A stretch of DNA of 19,739 bases, from the NCBI GenBank assembly GCA_964450355.1, contig CAYVDH010000054.1:1-19739 (forward strand), written 5' to 3'. This DNA is from CAYVDH01 sp964450355 (GTDB lineage: Bacteria > Bacteroidota > Bacteroidia > NS11-12g > UBA955). Within the stretch, counting starts at the first letter, position 1. The number at the start of each line of letters is the position of its first letter. Below, in pieces: positions 1 through 6,788 of the stretch. The position numbers were made by a program, and so were the translations under genes. The notes beneath the pieces were generated by a model. The model searched no databases, was not told where the DNA came from, and saw only the letters and a list, made by a program, of their open reading frames with translations.

Positions 1-344
1 AAACAAATTGCATTGTTTAAAATCGAACTGCTTAACTCTTTTAGAATTAATTTATTTTTTTGATTGCTTTTAACTTTTAATGATAAAGAATAAGCAATTG
101 GTTTAAGATTATCAATCAATTCTTTTAATTCTAATTCACCATGTTCTATATTAATGATCCTTGATACAATATTCAAACCAGTGTGAGTTTTATATGAAGA
201 AATAACATTTGGAAAAGAAAAATATGTTGTCTTAAACCTAAAAGGAGTACTCATATACATTTGAAACAACGAATCGTATTGATTAGAGTATGCTTGAAGA
301 GAACCAATGGATAGTAACAACAAAAAAAATATTCTTAATTTCAT
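1..344 (-). CDS. Exported protein of unknown function, C-terminus cut by the window edge
   Basis: The minus-strand frame opens at ATG 344-342 and stays open to base 1, giving 114 visible residues with no stop. The first 18 or so residues (MKLRIFFLLLLSIGSLQA) form a classic Sec signal peptide with a charged start, a leucine-rich core and an A-x-A-like cleavage region, so the product is exported. The next stretch begins YSNQYDSLFQMYMS and has mixed polar and aromatic composition; no domain is recognisable. A TAnnTTTG match lies 19 bases upstream of the ATG, supporting this start. The gene is divergent from the phospholipase C-like gene that starts at 398. Existence as a gene is fairly sure; function is unknown. 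Confidence 0.75.
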   Translation of the reverse strand, partial: MKLRIFFLLLLSIGSLQAYSNQYDSLFQMYMSTPFRFKTTYFSFPNVISSYKTHTGLNIVSRIINIEHGELELKELIDNLKPIAYSLSLKVKSNQKNKLILKELSSSILNNAIC

Positions 345-363
345 TTTAATTCCTTAAGTATGA

Positions 364-371
364 CAAATATA
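364..371 (-). promoter_or_regulatory. Putative -7 promoter element of the partial exported-protein gene
   Basis: On the minus strand the bases read TATATTTG, a full match to the Bacteroidota -7 consensus TAnnTTTG. It sits 19 bases upstream of ATG 344. No TTG at 17-23 bases further upstream was found, so support rests on the -7 box and its position only. Confidence 0.45.
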
Positions 372-383
372 AGAAAAAAATAT

Positions 384-391
384 TACTTTTG
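384..391 (+). promoter_or_regulatory. Putative -7 promoter element directly before the phospholipase C-like gene
   Basis: TACTTTTG matches TAnnTTTG and ends 6 bases before ATG 398. Transcription would begin at or within a base or two of the start codon, giving a leaderless or nearly leaderless mRNA. No clear -33 TTG is present. Confidence 0.45.
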
Positions 392-397
392 TTCTAG

Positions 398-1345
398 ATG
401 AGATTGTTGATGCTTATAGCACTAATCATAAATGCACAAAAAATAAACGCATGGGGATTTTATGCTCACAAATTAATCAATGAAACTGCTGTTTATACCT
501 TACCAAAACCATTGTTTGGTTTTTACAAATTGCATGTAGATTACATTAAATCGCATGCAGTAGATGCTGATAAAAGAAGGTATTTAATTGCCGAAGAAGC
601 TTGTCGGCATTTTTTAGATGGTGATTTTTATGAGAAAAAAGCACCTCTTGATACCATACCCAAATATTACAAATCAGCTTGTGAAAAATTTGGTGAAGAC
701 ACAGTAAAACAACATGGCATAGTGCCTTGGCAAATTCAATTTGTGATGTATCAATTAACTGAAGCCTTTAAGGAAAAAAACAGCAGCAAAATATTAAAAT
801 TGAGTGCAGATCTTGGACATTATGTTGGCGATTGTCATGTCCCATTGCACGCCACATCCAATTACAACGGTCAAAAAACAAATCAAGTGGGTATTCATGG
901 ATTGTGGGAAAGCCGATTACCTGAGTTATACACCATCGATTACGACCTATTTACTGGATTAGCCATTTACATAGAAAAACCAGTAGATTCCATTTGGAAA
1001 GCATACGAACAGAGTTTTACATTGGTAGATAGTGTGCTTAAAACAGAAAAAGAAATCACTAAAAAATTTCCTGAAGATCAAAAATACAGTTACGAGAACA
1101 AAGGGAAAACGTTGGTTAAAGTATATTCCAAAGAGTTTTGTGAGGATTATCATAACTCTTTGGGCAACATGGTAGAAAACCGATTAAAATCATCAATCAT
1201 CCTATTGGGAAGTTTATGGTACACTTGTTGGGTCAATGCTGGTCAGCCAGATTTGGAAAACATGCCCATAATAGAGCAAGAGAAAGAAGCATTACCTGAT
1301 GAAAATTCACTTGAAGACAAAAAAATGATTGGCAGAGAAGAATGA
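398..1345 (+). CDS. S1/P1 nuclease / zinc-dependent phospholipase C-like exported protein
   Basis: This 315-residue protein has a short signal peptide (residues 1-18) and probable cleavage before W19. In the S1/P1 nuclease and phospholipase C fold the mature N-terminal Trp is itself a zinc ligand, so W19 fits. Other probable metal ligands are H24, H53-A-V-D56, H71, H106, H141 with D145 and H151, and H167 in GIHGLWE. This is the usual spacing of the trinuclear zinc site, seen here in the Bacteroidota branch often annotated zinc-dependent phospholipase C family protein. Expected activity is cleavage of phosphodiester bonds in nucleic acid or phospholipid outside the cytoplasm; which one cannot be told. 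The start is fixed because an in-frame TAG (395-397) immediately precedes ATG 398. The tail after about residue 295 is acidic and likely disordered. Confidence 0.85.
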   Translation: MRLLMLIALIINAQKINAWGFYAHKLINETAVYTLPKPLFGFYKLHVDYIKSHAVDADKRRYLIAEEACRHFLDGDFYEKKAPLDTIPKYYKSACEKFGEDTVKQHGIVPWQIQFVMYQLTEAFKEKNSSKILKLSADLGHYVGDCHVPLHATSNYNGQKTNQVGIHGLWESRLPELYTIDYDLFTGLAIYIEKPVDSIWKAYEQSFTLVDSVLKTEKEITKKFPEDQKYSYENKGKTLVKVYSKEFCEDYHNSLGNMVENRLKSSIILLGSLWYTCWVNAGQPDLENMPIIEQEKEALPDENSLEDKKMIGREE

Positions 1346-1448
1346 GTCAATTAATTTTATTATTTTTAAATTTATTGATTTAATAATTTGAAAAAAACAA
1401 TGACTTAAAATGTCCTAAACTTGACCATGGTTTTAATTCTATTATCAC

Positions 1449-1456
1449 TAATTTTG
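1449..1456 (+). promoter_or_regulatory. Putative -7 promoter element for the GNAT-DinB pair
   Basis: TAATTTTG matches TAnnTTTG and ends 14 bases before ATG 1471. A TTG at 1421-1423 lies 25 bases upstream, slightly beyond the usual 17-23 base spacing. The surrounding 125-base gap (1346-1470) holds nothing else I can support. Confidence 0.4.
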
Positions 1457-1470
1457 AATTTTAAACCTTG

Positions 1471-1914
1471 ATGTCAACAAAATTTGTATTTTTAATTTTA
1501 CCAAATGTTTATTTATTAAACTTGTACCGACAATTCTCTAATCAAAGTTCCAATTTAATGTCAACATTATTCTATTTAAATATGCGTTTTACAAATAAAG
1601 AATCCATTGTATATGTTGCAATCTTAGATGGTGAAATAGTTGGTTTCACACAAATACACCCAAGTTTTTCCTCAGTAAATTTAAAAAAAATACACATATT
1701 AAACGACTTGTATGTCGATGAAAATTACAGAAACAAAGACATAGCGACACATTTAATTAAACATGTAGAATCATTAGCAATACAAAATTCAATTGCGTAT
1801 TTAACCATCGAAACATACAAAGCCAATCAGGCTAAGGCTTTGTATTTAAAAAATGGCTGGGATTTAGACAAAGACTATCTCCATTTCAACAAAAACATTC
1901 AAACAACAACATAA
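1471..1914 (+). CDS. GNAT-family N-acetyltransferase
   Basis: A 147-residue single-domain protein of the Gcn5-related acetyltransferase fold, expected to move an acetyl group from acetyl-CoA to an amine; the substrate is unknown. Residues 18-22 (LYRQF), 59-70 (FTQIHPSFSSVN) and 77-82 (LNDLYV) match a common bacterial GNAT subfamily. Motif A runs through residues 78-95. The pyrophosphate-binding loop reads R87-N-K-D-I-A92, so the first glycine of the usual Q/R-x-x-G-x-G/A is an aspartate. Residues 121-130 (AKALYLKNGW) form motif B with the usual Tyr. ATG 1471 is preferred over the in-frame TTG three bases earlier. The gene ends one base before the DinB-like gene, so the two are almost surely co-transcribed. 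Confidence 0.85.
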   Translation: MSTKFVFLILPNVYLLNLYRQFSNQSSNLMSTLFYLNMRFTNKESIVYVAILDGEIVGFTQIHPSFSSVNLKKIHILNDLYVDENYRNKDIATHLIKHVESLAIQNSIAYLTIETYKANQAKALYLKNGWDLDKDYLHFNKNIQTTT

Positions 1915-1915
1915 C

Positions 1916-2431
1916 ATGAAATTATCAGAATTAAACGCAATACCAACCCATTTCGACCGTTACATCAATTTATGTGATGACATTGAAATTACACATGCCA
2001 TTAAAAAAAGCATAGAAGAAATGGACCATTTTCCAATAGAGAAATGGAATGAAATAGGGGATAAAACATATGCAGAGGGCAAATGGACCATCAAAGAAAT
2101 CATTCAACATTTAATAGATACAGAAAGGGTATTTAGTTACAGAGCCTTGGCTTTTTCAAGAAAAGAAAAACAGTCATTACCCACATTTTCTGAAGATGAA
2201 TACTCAAATGCTTCAAATGCAAACAGTAGAACATTAGAAAGTTTATTAGATGAATTAAAAGCTGTGCATTACTCTTTTTTATTTTTGTATCAGTCTTTCA
2301 GCGATGATCAATTAAACACACTTGGCAAAACCTATTTTGGTGAATATTCTGTTGCCTCTATTGGTTTTTTTATGCCAGGCCATCAAAAGTGGCACTTAAG
2401 AGTGATAGAAGAAAAATACATGAATCTTTAA
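1916..2431 (+). CDS. DinB-fold (DinB_2/YfiT-like) putative metal-dependent protein
   Basis: A 171-residue protein of the DinB/YfiT four-helix bundle superfamily. The three expected metal-binding histidines are visible: H65 in the helix around EIIQHLIDTERV, and H156 and H160 in the C-terminal HQKWH motif. The region around W57-T58 before the first histidine is also typical. Members include bacillithiol and mycothiol transferases and DNA-damage-inducible proteins, but most are uncharacterised and no substrate is suggested here. The ATG follows the preceding stop after a single base, suggesting translational coupling to the acetyltransferase. It converges with the omega-amidase gene with only 12 bases between the two stops and no visible terminator hairpin. 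Confidence 0.85.
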   Translation: MKLSELNAIPTHFDRYINLCDDIEITHAIKKSIEEMDHFPIEKWNEIGDKTYAEGKWTIKEIIQHLIDTERVFSYRALAFSRKEKQSLPTFSEDEYSNASNANSRTLESLLDELKAVHYSFLFLYQSFSDDQLNTLGKTYFGEYSVASIGFFMPGHQKWHLRVIEEKYMNL

Positions 2432-2443
2432 CTACTATAACAA

Positions 2444-3202
2444 TTAAAATTCATCCATGTCGTTTAAGACAGGGAACTGATTTCTAAATGACATCAATTC
2501 ATTTGTGTTTAAAGTCAATTCAATGACACAGTCCTCATTAGTAGTAAAATGTTCTTGACCCAAGTAATTAATCCAACCTGAATTCCCAATATGATTCACT
2601 TGGTTGCCATCCTCTCCTATTCTGTTACAGGCAATGACATAACATTGATTCTCTATTGCCCTGCTTATTAATAAATTTCTCCAAATGTAATCTCTTACTG
2701 CTGGCCAATTAGCAACATAAAGGATGACATCGTATTTTTCTTTATTTCGAACAAATACTGGAAAGCGCAAATCGTAGCAAATCTGAAGGCATATCTTAAA
2801 CCCCTTGTATTGAACTATTACTTTTTCATTTCCTGCTGAATAATGTTTGTTTTCTTCGCCCATGGTAAACAAATGCCTTTTATTATAACGGTGTATTGTT
2901 CCATCAGGCTCCACAAAAAGCAATTGATTGTAGTATTTCCCTTGATCAACAAGCATGACACTTCCTGCAATTGCTGCATTTTTAGTTTTAGCCCAATGAA
3001 GCAACCACGAAGTCGTTTTGTCTTTACTTTCTTGAGCATATAACTCAGGTTTCATGCTAAAACCAGTACTGAAAGTTTCGGGCAACACAATTATGTCTGC
3101 AGATTCAATGGCAGATAATTTAGACTCAAAATGATTGAGGTTGTCTTCAATATTTTCCCAATACAAATGGGTTTGAATGATGGCAACTTTTAAATCTGAC
3201 AT
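2444..3202 (-). CDS. Omega-amidase of the nitrilase superfamily (YafV/Nit2-like)
   Basis: A 252-residue carbon-nitrogen hydrolase. The nitrilase catalytic triad is complete: E42 in VLPETF, K108 in YNKRHLF and C142 in QICYDLRFP. Length and motifs fit the YafV/Nit2 omega-amidase branch, which hydrolyses alpha-ketoglutaramate and alpha-ketosuccinamate to 2-oxoglutarate or oxaloacetate plus ammonia in the cytoplasm. Context strongly supports this: the start overlaps the end of the aminotransferase gene by 13 bases. Glutamine transamination by the upstream enzyme yields alpha-ketoglutaramate, the substrate of this one. The pairing is established in methionine salvage and glutamine transaminase pathways. 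A generic amidase role cannot be fully excluded. Confidence 0.9.
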   Translation of the reverse strand: MSDLKVAIIQTHLYWENIEDNLNHFESKLSAIESADIIVLPETFSTGFSMKPELYAQESKDKTTSWLLHWAKTKNAAIAGSVMLVDQGKYYNQLLFVEPDGTIHRYNKRHLFTMGEENKHYSAGNEKVIVQYKGFKICLQICYDLRFPVFVRNKEKYDVILYVANWPAVRDYIWRNLLISRAIENQCYVIACNRIGEDGNQVNHIGNSGWINYLGQEHFTTNEDCVIELTLNTNELMSFRNQFPVLNDMDEF

Positions 3203-4344
3203 AATATTTCAGCAGCTTTTACTAGAGTTTCATCGTTTTTAGCGAAACACAATCTCAAGGCTTTATTGTCAGTTTTTCGTTTGTAAAAAGGAGAATATGG
3301 GATGGTAGCAACACCGAATTCAATGGTTAGTTTTTTTGCCATTTCCATGTCACTGTCTAGACTAATTTTATCGTAAGTTACTGTTTGAAAATAGCTACCA
3401 TTGCATTGCAACAATTTAAATCTTGACGGTTTCAATAATTGAGCAAATAAATCTCTTTTTTGCTGGTAAAATTTACCTAATTCAAGATATAGATGTTTAT
3501 CATCTAATATGTCGTTGTATGCATATTGAATTGGAGTATTAGCTGCAAAAGACATGAATTGATATACTTTTCTAATTTGTGTTGTGATGTTATTAGGAGC
3601 TAAACAATAACCCATTTTCCAACCGGTTGAATGGTAGGTTTTTCCGAAAGATGAAATGACAACACTTCTATTAGCCAATTTAGGGAAACGTGCTACAGAT
3701 TGGTGTTCGAATCCATCAAAGAGAATGTGTTCATATACTTCGTCACTCAACACTATCACATCGGTATTGTCTATTAATTTTTCTAATTTGTGCATGTCTT
3801 CTGAACTTAATATAGTTCCACTTGGGTTGTGAGGTGTATTCAGAATGATCATTCGTGTTTTATTGTTTATTAATTTCTTAAGCTGATCCCAATCAATTTT
3901 AAAGTCAGGAAAACTCAATTCAAAAACAATGGCTTTACCACCAGCTAACTCAATGGAAGGGATGTAATTATCATAAGCAGGCTCTATTACTATCACTTCG
4001 TCATTGTCTTTAACCAAAGCCATTATTGAAGCAAAAATACATTGAGTAGCGCCTGGCATGATTGTAATTTCTGTTTCAGGATGGTAATTTGCAGAATACA
4101 GTTCGTAGGTTTTTTGAGCAATTTTTTCCCGCAATGAAATTAGACCAGGCATTGGGGCGTATTGATTATGCCCATTTTTAATGGCTTTACCGACCAATTC
4201 CTTTAATTTATCATTGCAATCAAACTCAGGAAAACCTTGGGCAAGATTAATCGCTTTGTATTCATTTGCTAAAGATGTCATTACAGCAAAAATAGAAGTT
4301 CCTGCCTGAGACAATTTGTTGTTTATAATTCCGTCAAAATTCAC
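3190..4344 (-). CDS. PLP-dependent methionine/glutamine-type aminotransferase (YbdL-like)
   Basis: A fold-type I class I/II aminotransferase of about 384 residues. Visible signatures, counted from this start, include NLAQGFPEFD near residue 33, the HNPSG motif near 172, and S-S-F-G-K near 231-235 with the PLP-binding lysine at about 235. The R-L-C-F-A motif near the C-terminus carries the substrate carboxylate-binding arginine. It resembles methionine aminotransferase (YbdL) and kynurenine/glutamine transaminase K proteins, which convert 4-methylthio-2-oxobutanoate to methionine using glutamine. The overlapping omega-amidase supports this. The start is uncertain: an in-frame TTG at 4353 lies inside a TAnnTTTG promoter match, so I prefer GTG 4344; no ATG occurs before the conserved core. 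Confidence 0.88.
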   Translation of the reverse strand: MNFDGIINNKLSQAGTSIFAVMTSLANEYKAINLAQGFPEFDCNDKLKELVGKAIKNGHNQYAPMPGLISLREKIAQKTYELYSANYHPETEITIMPGATQCIFASIMALVKDNDEVIVIEPAYDNYIPSIELAGGKAIVFELSFPDFKIDWDQLKKLINNKTRMIILNTPHNPSGTILSSEDMHKLEKLIDNTDVIVLSDEVYEHILFDGFEHQSVARFPKLANRSVVISSFGKTYHSTGWKMGYCLAPNNITTQIRKVYQFMSFAANTPIQYAYNDILDDKHLYLELGKFYQQKRDLFAQLLKPSRFKLLQCNGSYFQTVTYDKISLDSDMEMAKKLTIEFGVATIPYSPFYKRKTDNKALRLCFAKNDETLVKAAEILCQI

Positions 4345-4350
4345 AATAAG

Positions 4351-4358
4351 CAAATTTA
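4351..4358 (-). promoter_or_regulatory. Putative -7 promoter element of the aminotransferase/omega-amidase operon
   Basis: The minus strand reads TAAATTTG, a full TAnnTTTG match, ending 6 bases before GTG 4344. Its TTG would otherwise be taken as a start codon at 4353. The geometry implies a leaderless message beginning at or near the GTG. No -33 TTG at proper spacing. Confidence 0.4.
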
Positions 4359-4393
4359 TTACTTATTTGAAATTTAATGTCTAAAATTAAAAT

Positions 4394-5323
4394 TTATTTT
4401 ACAATAAGTTTTCTACCAATTTTTAAAGTGGCAGTGGATTTTATTTTATTGAGCTTACACAATTTGGATACTGTCGTTTTGTGTTTACGAGCTATAGCGC
4501 CAAGAGTATCTCCTGACTTAATGGTATGAAAAGCTTTTGCCTTTTTTACTTTTTTGTAATGAGATTCAGAATGATCAGAGTCAGTAATTTTGGCATTTTT
4601 CGGTTTTTTAACCAGTTTATTGCTGTTATTAGTAAATAAAGTGCTATCAATTACCACTTCATTGTTCATGATAGAAAATTTTTCAAAGGAAATGAATTTG
4701 GCGGGATTAATAGGTGTTCCCATGAATCTCATTTCAAAATGAAGATGAGAACCAAAACTATGGCCTGTATTACCTCCTAAACCCAAAACTTGCCCTGCTT
4801 TGACAACGTCTCCAACTTTAACTAAATTTTTAGACAAATGACCATATAAAGTTTCTAATCCGTTGTTATGTCTTACAACTACCATGTTTCCATATCCATA
4901 ATAATACTTAGACATTCTAACAATGCCATCAAATGCAGAAACTACTGTATCTCCAGTTTCTAAATCTAAATCCACACCTTGATGTGCTCTGCCGTGCCTA
5001 TGACCATATTCTGAGGTAACCAAGGTAGTTACAGGCATGCAAAAACCAAAAGAATCAGGGGAAAGGCACAAATTAACTGGTTGATTAAAACTATTGAAAT
5101 TGTATTCGTAAGGGTTTAAATTTTCAGAATCCCAATTGTTCATGTAGTATTTCCAAGCTGAATTAAACGTAGAATCGAAGGTTTCTTTTCCTTCTTTTAA
5201 TTTCAAGTAATCATCTGAATTGATATCAAACAACAGTGAATTGAATGCAGAAATATCTACAACAAAAAGCAATAAAAAACTGCCAAAAGCTAATTTAATT
5301 ATCCATGAGAATTTTGTCAGCAT
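4394..5323 (-). CDS. Exported M23 metallopeptidase with C-terminal LysM domain
   Basis: A 309-residue protein. Residues 5-27 form a hydrophobic signal peptide or anchor. The M23/LytM peptidase domain spans about 95-215. Zinc ligands are H114 and D118 (HQGVD) and H195 (HLHFE); the catalytic histidines are H162 (YGHLS) and H193. Residues 265-308 form a LysM peptidoglycan-binding domain (HTIKSGDTLGAIARKH). A Lys-rich linker joins the two. All catalytic residues are present, so it should be an active cell-wall endopeptidase cutting peptide crosslinks in the periplasm. Its ATG lies 29 bases inside the end of ribF, and no other start would keep the signal peptide, so translation is probably coupled to ribF. 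LysM at the C-terminus, after the peptidase, is less common than before it. Confidence 0.9.
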   Translation of the reverse strand: MLTKFSWIIKLAFGSFLLLFVVDISAFNSLLFDINSDDYLKLKEGKETFDSTFNSAWKYYMNNWDSENLNPYEYNFNSFNQPVNLCLSPDSFGFCMPVTTLVTSEYGHRHGRAHQGVDLDLETGDTVVSAFDGIVRMSKYYYGYGNMVVVRHNNGLETLYGHLSKNLVKVGDVVKAGQVLGLGGNTGHSFGSHLHFEMRFMGTPINPAKFISFEKFSIMNNEVVIDSTLFTNNSNKLVKKPKNAKITDSDHSESHYKKVKKAKAFHTIKSGDTLGAIARKHKTTVSKLCKLNKIKSTATLKIGRKLIVK

Positions 5324-6227
5324 ACGTCTTATCTAGTTGCAAATTTTGTACCAATTCATCTAAATTTTCAAATTTTTTTTCTTCTCTAATTTTTTTTATT
5401 GGAAACACTGTTATTACTTTTCCATAAATATTTGAATTAAAATTAAATAGATTAACTTCTATTGAAAAGGATTTGTTTTCAACAGTAGGATTTTCACCAA
5501 TACTCATCATTCCATTAAGCAATTTGTCATGCACCAAAGCCCTTACAGCATACACTCCATTTGCAGGAATGATTTTATTTTTATCATTTATTTGAACATT
5601 CGCAGTGGGATATCCTAGCTTAGTTCCTAGCTGCAAACCCTTTACTACTATGCCTGAAAACGAAAATTGTCTCCCTAAATATTGATTTGCTTTTTCCATA
5701 TCTCCTTCAAGAATGGCATTTCTTATTTTGGTGCTACTTATGGTTATGTCATCAATGTCTTTAGCGGCTATTTCGTTGACTACATAATTATAAACCGAAG
5801 AATATTGCCTTAACACATTAATATCTCCCGCTCTGTTTTTGCCAAAACGGTGATCATATCCAACCATGACTGTATGCACATTCAAGGTATTAACTAAAAA
5901 ATTATTTATGTAATCTGATGGAAGTGTTTCGCTGAGCAATTTAGTAAAAGGCAAAACTATAACAGTGTCTATTCCAAGCGATTCAATGACTTTTAATTTT
6001 TCATCCAATGTTTGAATGAGTTTTAAATCATTATCTTCGGGATACAGCAACAACCTAGGATGCGGCCAAAAAGTAAGCAGAATAGAATTTCCACCAATGC
6101 TTTTGGTGTAATCAACTACTTTTTCCAACAATTTTTGATGACCTAAATGCACTCCATCAAATATCCCCTGCGTAAAAACAGTTTTATGAAATTCAGGTAA
6201 ATGATCTAGATTCTGGAAAACCTGCAT
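5295..6227 (-). CDS. ribF: Bifunctional riboflavin kinase / FAD synthetase
   Basis: A 310-residue cytoplasmic enzyme that phosphorylates riboflavin to FMN and adenylates FMN to FAD. The N-terminal FAD synthetase (nucleotidyltransferase) domain shows GIFDGVHLGH (21-30), GYDHRFGKNRAGD (123-135) and ISSTKIR (163-169). The C-terminal riboflavin kinase domain shows GYPTAN (205-210), IGENPT (243-248) and the catalytic region around E257. Length is normal for the family. I chose ATG 6227 over an in-frame TTG at 6239, because that TTG is part of a TAnnTTTG promoter match. The 3' end overlaps the M23 peptidase gene by 29 bases. Nothing suggests an FMN riboswitch upstream; the gap to the DUF805 gene is only 64 bases and is filled by a hairpin and promoter. 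Confidence 0.95.
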   Translation of the reverse strand: MQVFQNLDHLPEFHKTVFTQGIFDGVHLGHQKLLEKVVDYTKSIGGNSILLTFWPHPRLLLYPEDNDLKLIQTLDEKLKVIESLGIDTVIVLPFTKLLSETLPSDYINNFLVNTLNVHTVMVGYDHRFGKNRAGDINVLRQYSSVYNYVVNEIAAKDIDDITISSTKIRNAILEGDMEKANQYLGRQFSFSGIVVKGLQLGTKLGYPTANVQINDKNKIIPANGVYAVRALVHDKLLNGMMSIGENPTVENKSFSIEVNLFNFNSNIYGKVITVFPIKKIREEKKFENLDELVQNLQLDKTYADKILMDN

Positions 6228-6236
6228 TGATGGCGA

Positions 6237-6244
6237 CAAAAATA
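6237..6244 (-). promoter_or_regulatory. Putative -7 promoter element of ribF
   Basis: The minus strand reads TATTTTTG, matching TAnnTTTG, 9 bases upstream of ATG 6227. Four of its bases (6241-6244) form the 3' end of the inverted repeat that probably terminates the DUF805 transcript, so terminator and promoter are physically fused. No -33 TTG at 17-23 bases. Confidence 0.45.
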
Positions 6245-6269
6245 GGACTATTTTTTTAATAGTCCTATT
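6241..6269 (-). terminator. 12-bp perfect inverted repeat, probable terminator of the DUF805 gene
   Basis: AATAGGACTATT and AATAGTCCTATT are perfect reverse complements separated by a 5-base loop. On the minus strand the repeat lies 22 bases after the DUF805 stop codon, and its distal arm runs into a short T-tract (TTTTTG). The stem has only three G:C pairs but is long and unbroken. A role as a regulatory hairpin or operator for ribF is the alternative, since it overlaps the ribF promoter. Confidence 0.6.
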
Positions 6270-6291
6270 GATAAATATCTAATTATCTAGA

Positions 6292-6654
6292 TTAATTAAC
6301 TAAATGGTCTTTGATATCAGCACCTTCAGCTTTAGGATCAGGACCGTATTCATTTGAACCTTTTGTACCTTCAGTACAAGCTAAAATTAAGTTGTAAATT
6401 GGGATTAGTATAAACCATCCACTTTTACCAACATCATGCATTCTTCTTACAGCTACTGCTATTGATGGTATAATAAATGCTACACTATACAATGAACTTA
6501 ACATTATAACAGTTTGAGATTCCATAGCAATTCCTATTCCCATAATTCCATAAGTTATTAACAAATTGATCAAAATAAACATCCAATACTCTTTTCTTCT
6601 TGCTCTGCCACTAAAACCCGCATAATTTTTAATTACTTTTAAATACCAATTCAT
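6292..6654 (-). CDS. DUF805 inner-membrane protein
   Basis: A 120-residue membrane protein of the DUF805 (YhaH-like) family. Family hallmarks are GRARRKEYWMF (16-26), VRRMHDVGKSGW (69-80) and the C-terminal EGTKGSNEYGPDPK (95-108). Three hydrophobic segments are seen, about 24-44, 48-69 and 80-93. Function is not established for the family; it is thought to be an integral inner-membrane protein. The gene sits alone, behind a 134-base leader with a probable structured RNA and promoter, and before an inverted repeat, so it appears to be a monocistronic unit with its own regulation. The ATG at 6654 is the only sensible start. Confidence 0.9.
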   Translation of the reverse strand: MNWYLKVIKNYAGFSGRARRKEYWMFILINLLITYGIMGIGIAMESQTVIMLSSLYSVAFIIPSIAVAVRRMHDVGKSGWFILIPIYNLILACTEGTKGSNEYGPDPKAEGADIKDHLVN

Positions 6655-6742
6655 ATTTTTTAAATTTTTCCCTACTCATAAGGCTTTTCGGATTTCGCCC
6701 CGTTTTTTTAGTGGTTTCTGAACTCCACTTTTAATTATTTAT
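6655..6742 (-). ncRNA. Putative structured 5' leader RNA of the DUF805 gene (DUF805-motif candidate)
   Basis: The 5' leader of DUF805 is much more GC-structured than the other gaps. On the transcript, a 5-bp hairpin AGTGG/CCACT (bases 6725-6729 with 6710-6714) is followed by an A-run. Then comes an H-type pseudoknot: CGG (6702-6700) pairs with CCG (6691-6689), and the inner GGC (6699-6697) pairs with a downstream GCC (6684-6682). The putative promoter places the 5' end near 6742. From memory, comparative RNA surveys reported DUF805 and DUF805b RNA motifs in Bacteroidota upstream of such genes; I cannot confirm that this sequence fits either consensus. The pairings are short, so the structure is a hypothesis. 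Confidence 0.5.
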
Positions 6743-6747
6743 CATTG

Positions 6748-6777
6748 CAAGTATAATTTTAATTTTATAAAAACCAA
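6748..6777 (-). promoter_or_regulatory. Putative promoter of the DUF805 transcription unit
   Basis: On the minus strand, TTG (6777-6775), 19 bases, then TATACTTG (6755-6748). This fits the Bacteroidota pattern TTG-N17-23-TAnnTTTG with one mismatch in the -7 box. Transcription would start around 6742 and give a leader of roughly 88 bases, just enclosing the hairpin and pseudoknot. Confidence 0.45.
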
Positions 6778-6788
6778 AAATTATAAAA

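Noticed and set aside
2432..2443. Bidirectional terminator between the convergent DinB-like and omega-amidase genes.
   Set aside because: Only 12 bases separate the stops and no hairpin or T-run is present there.
5295..6291. FMN riboswitch upstream of ribF.
   Set aside because: The gap is only 64 bases, none of the conserved FMN-aptamer segments are visible, and the space is occupied by a simple hairpin and a promoter.
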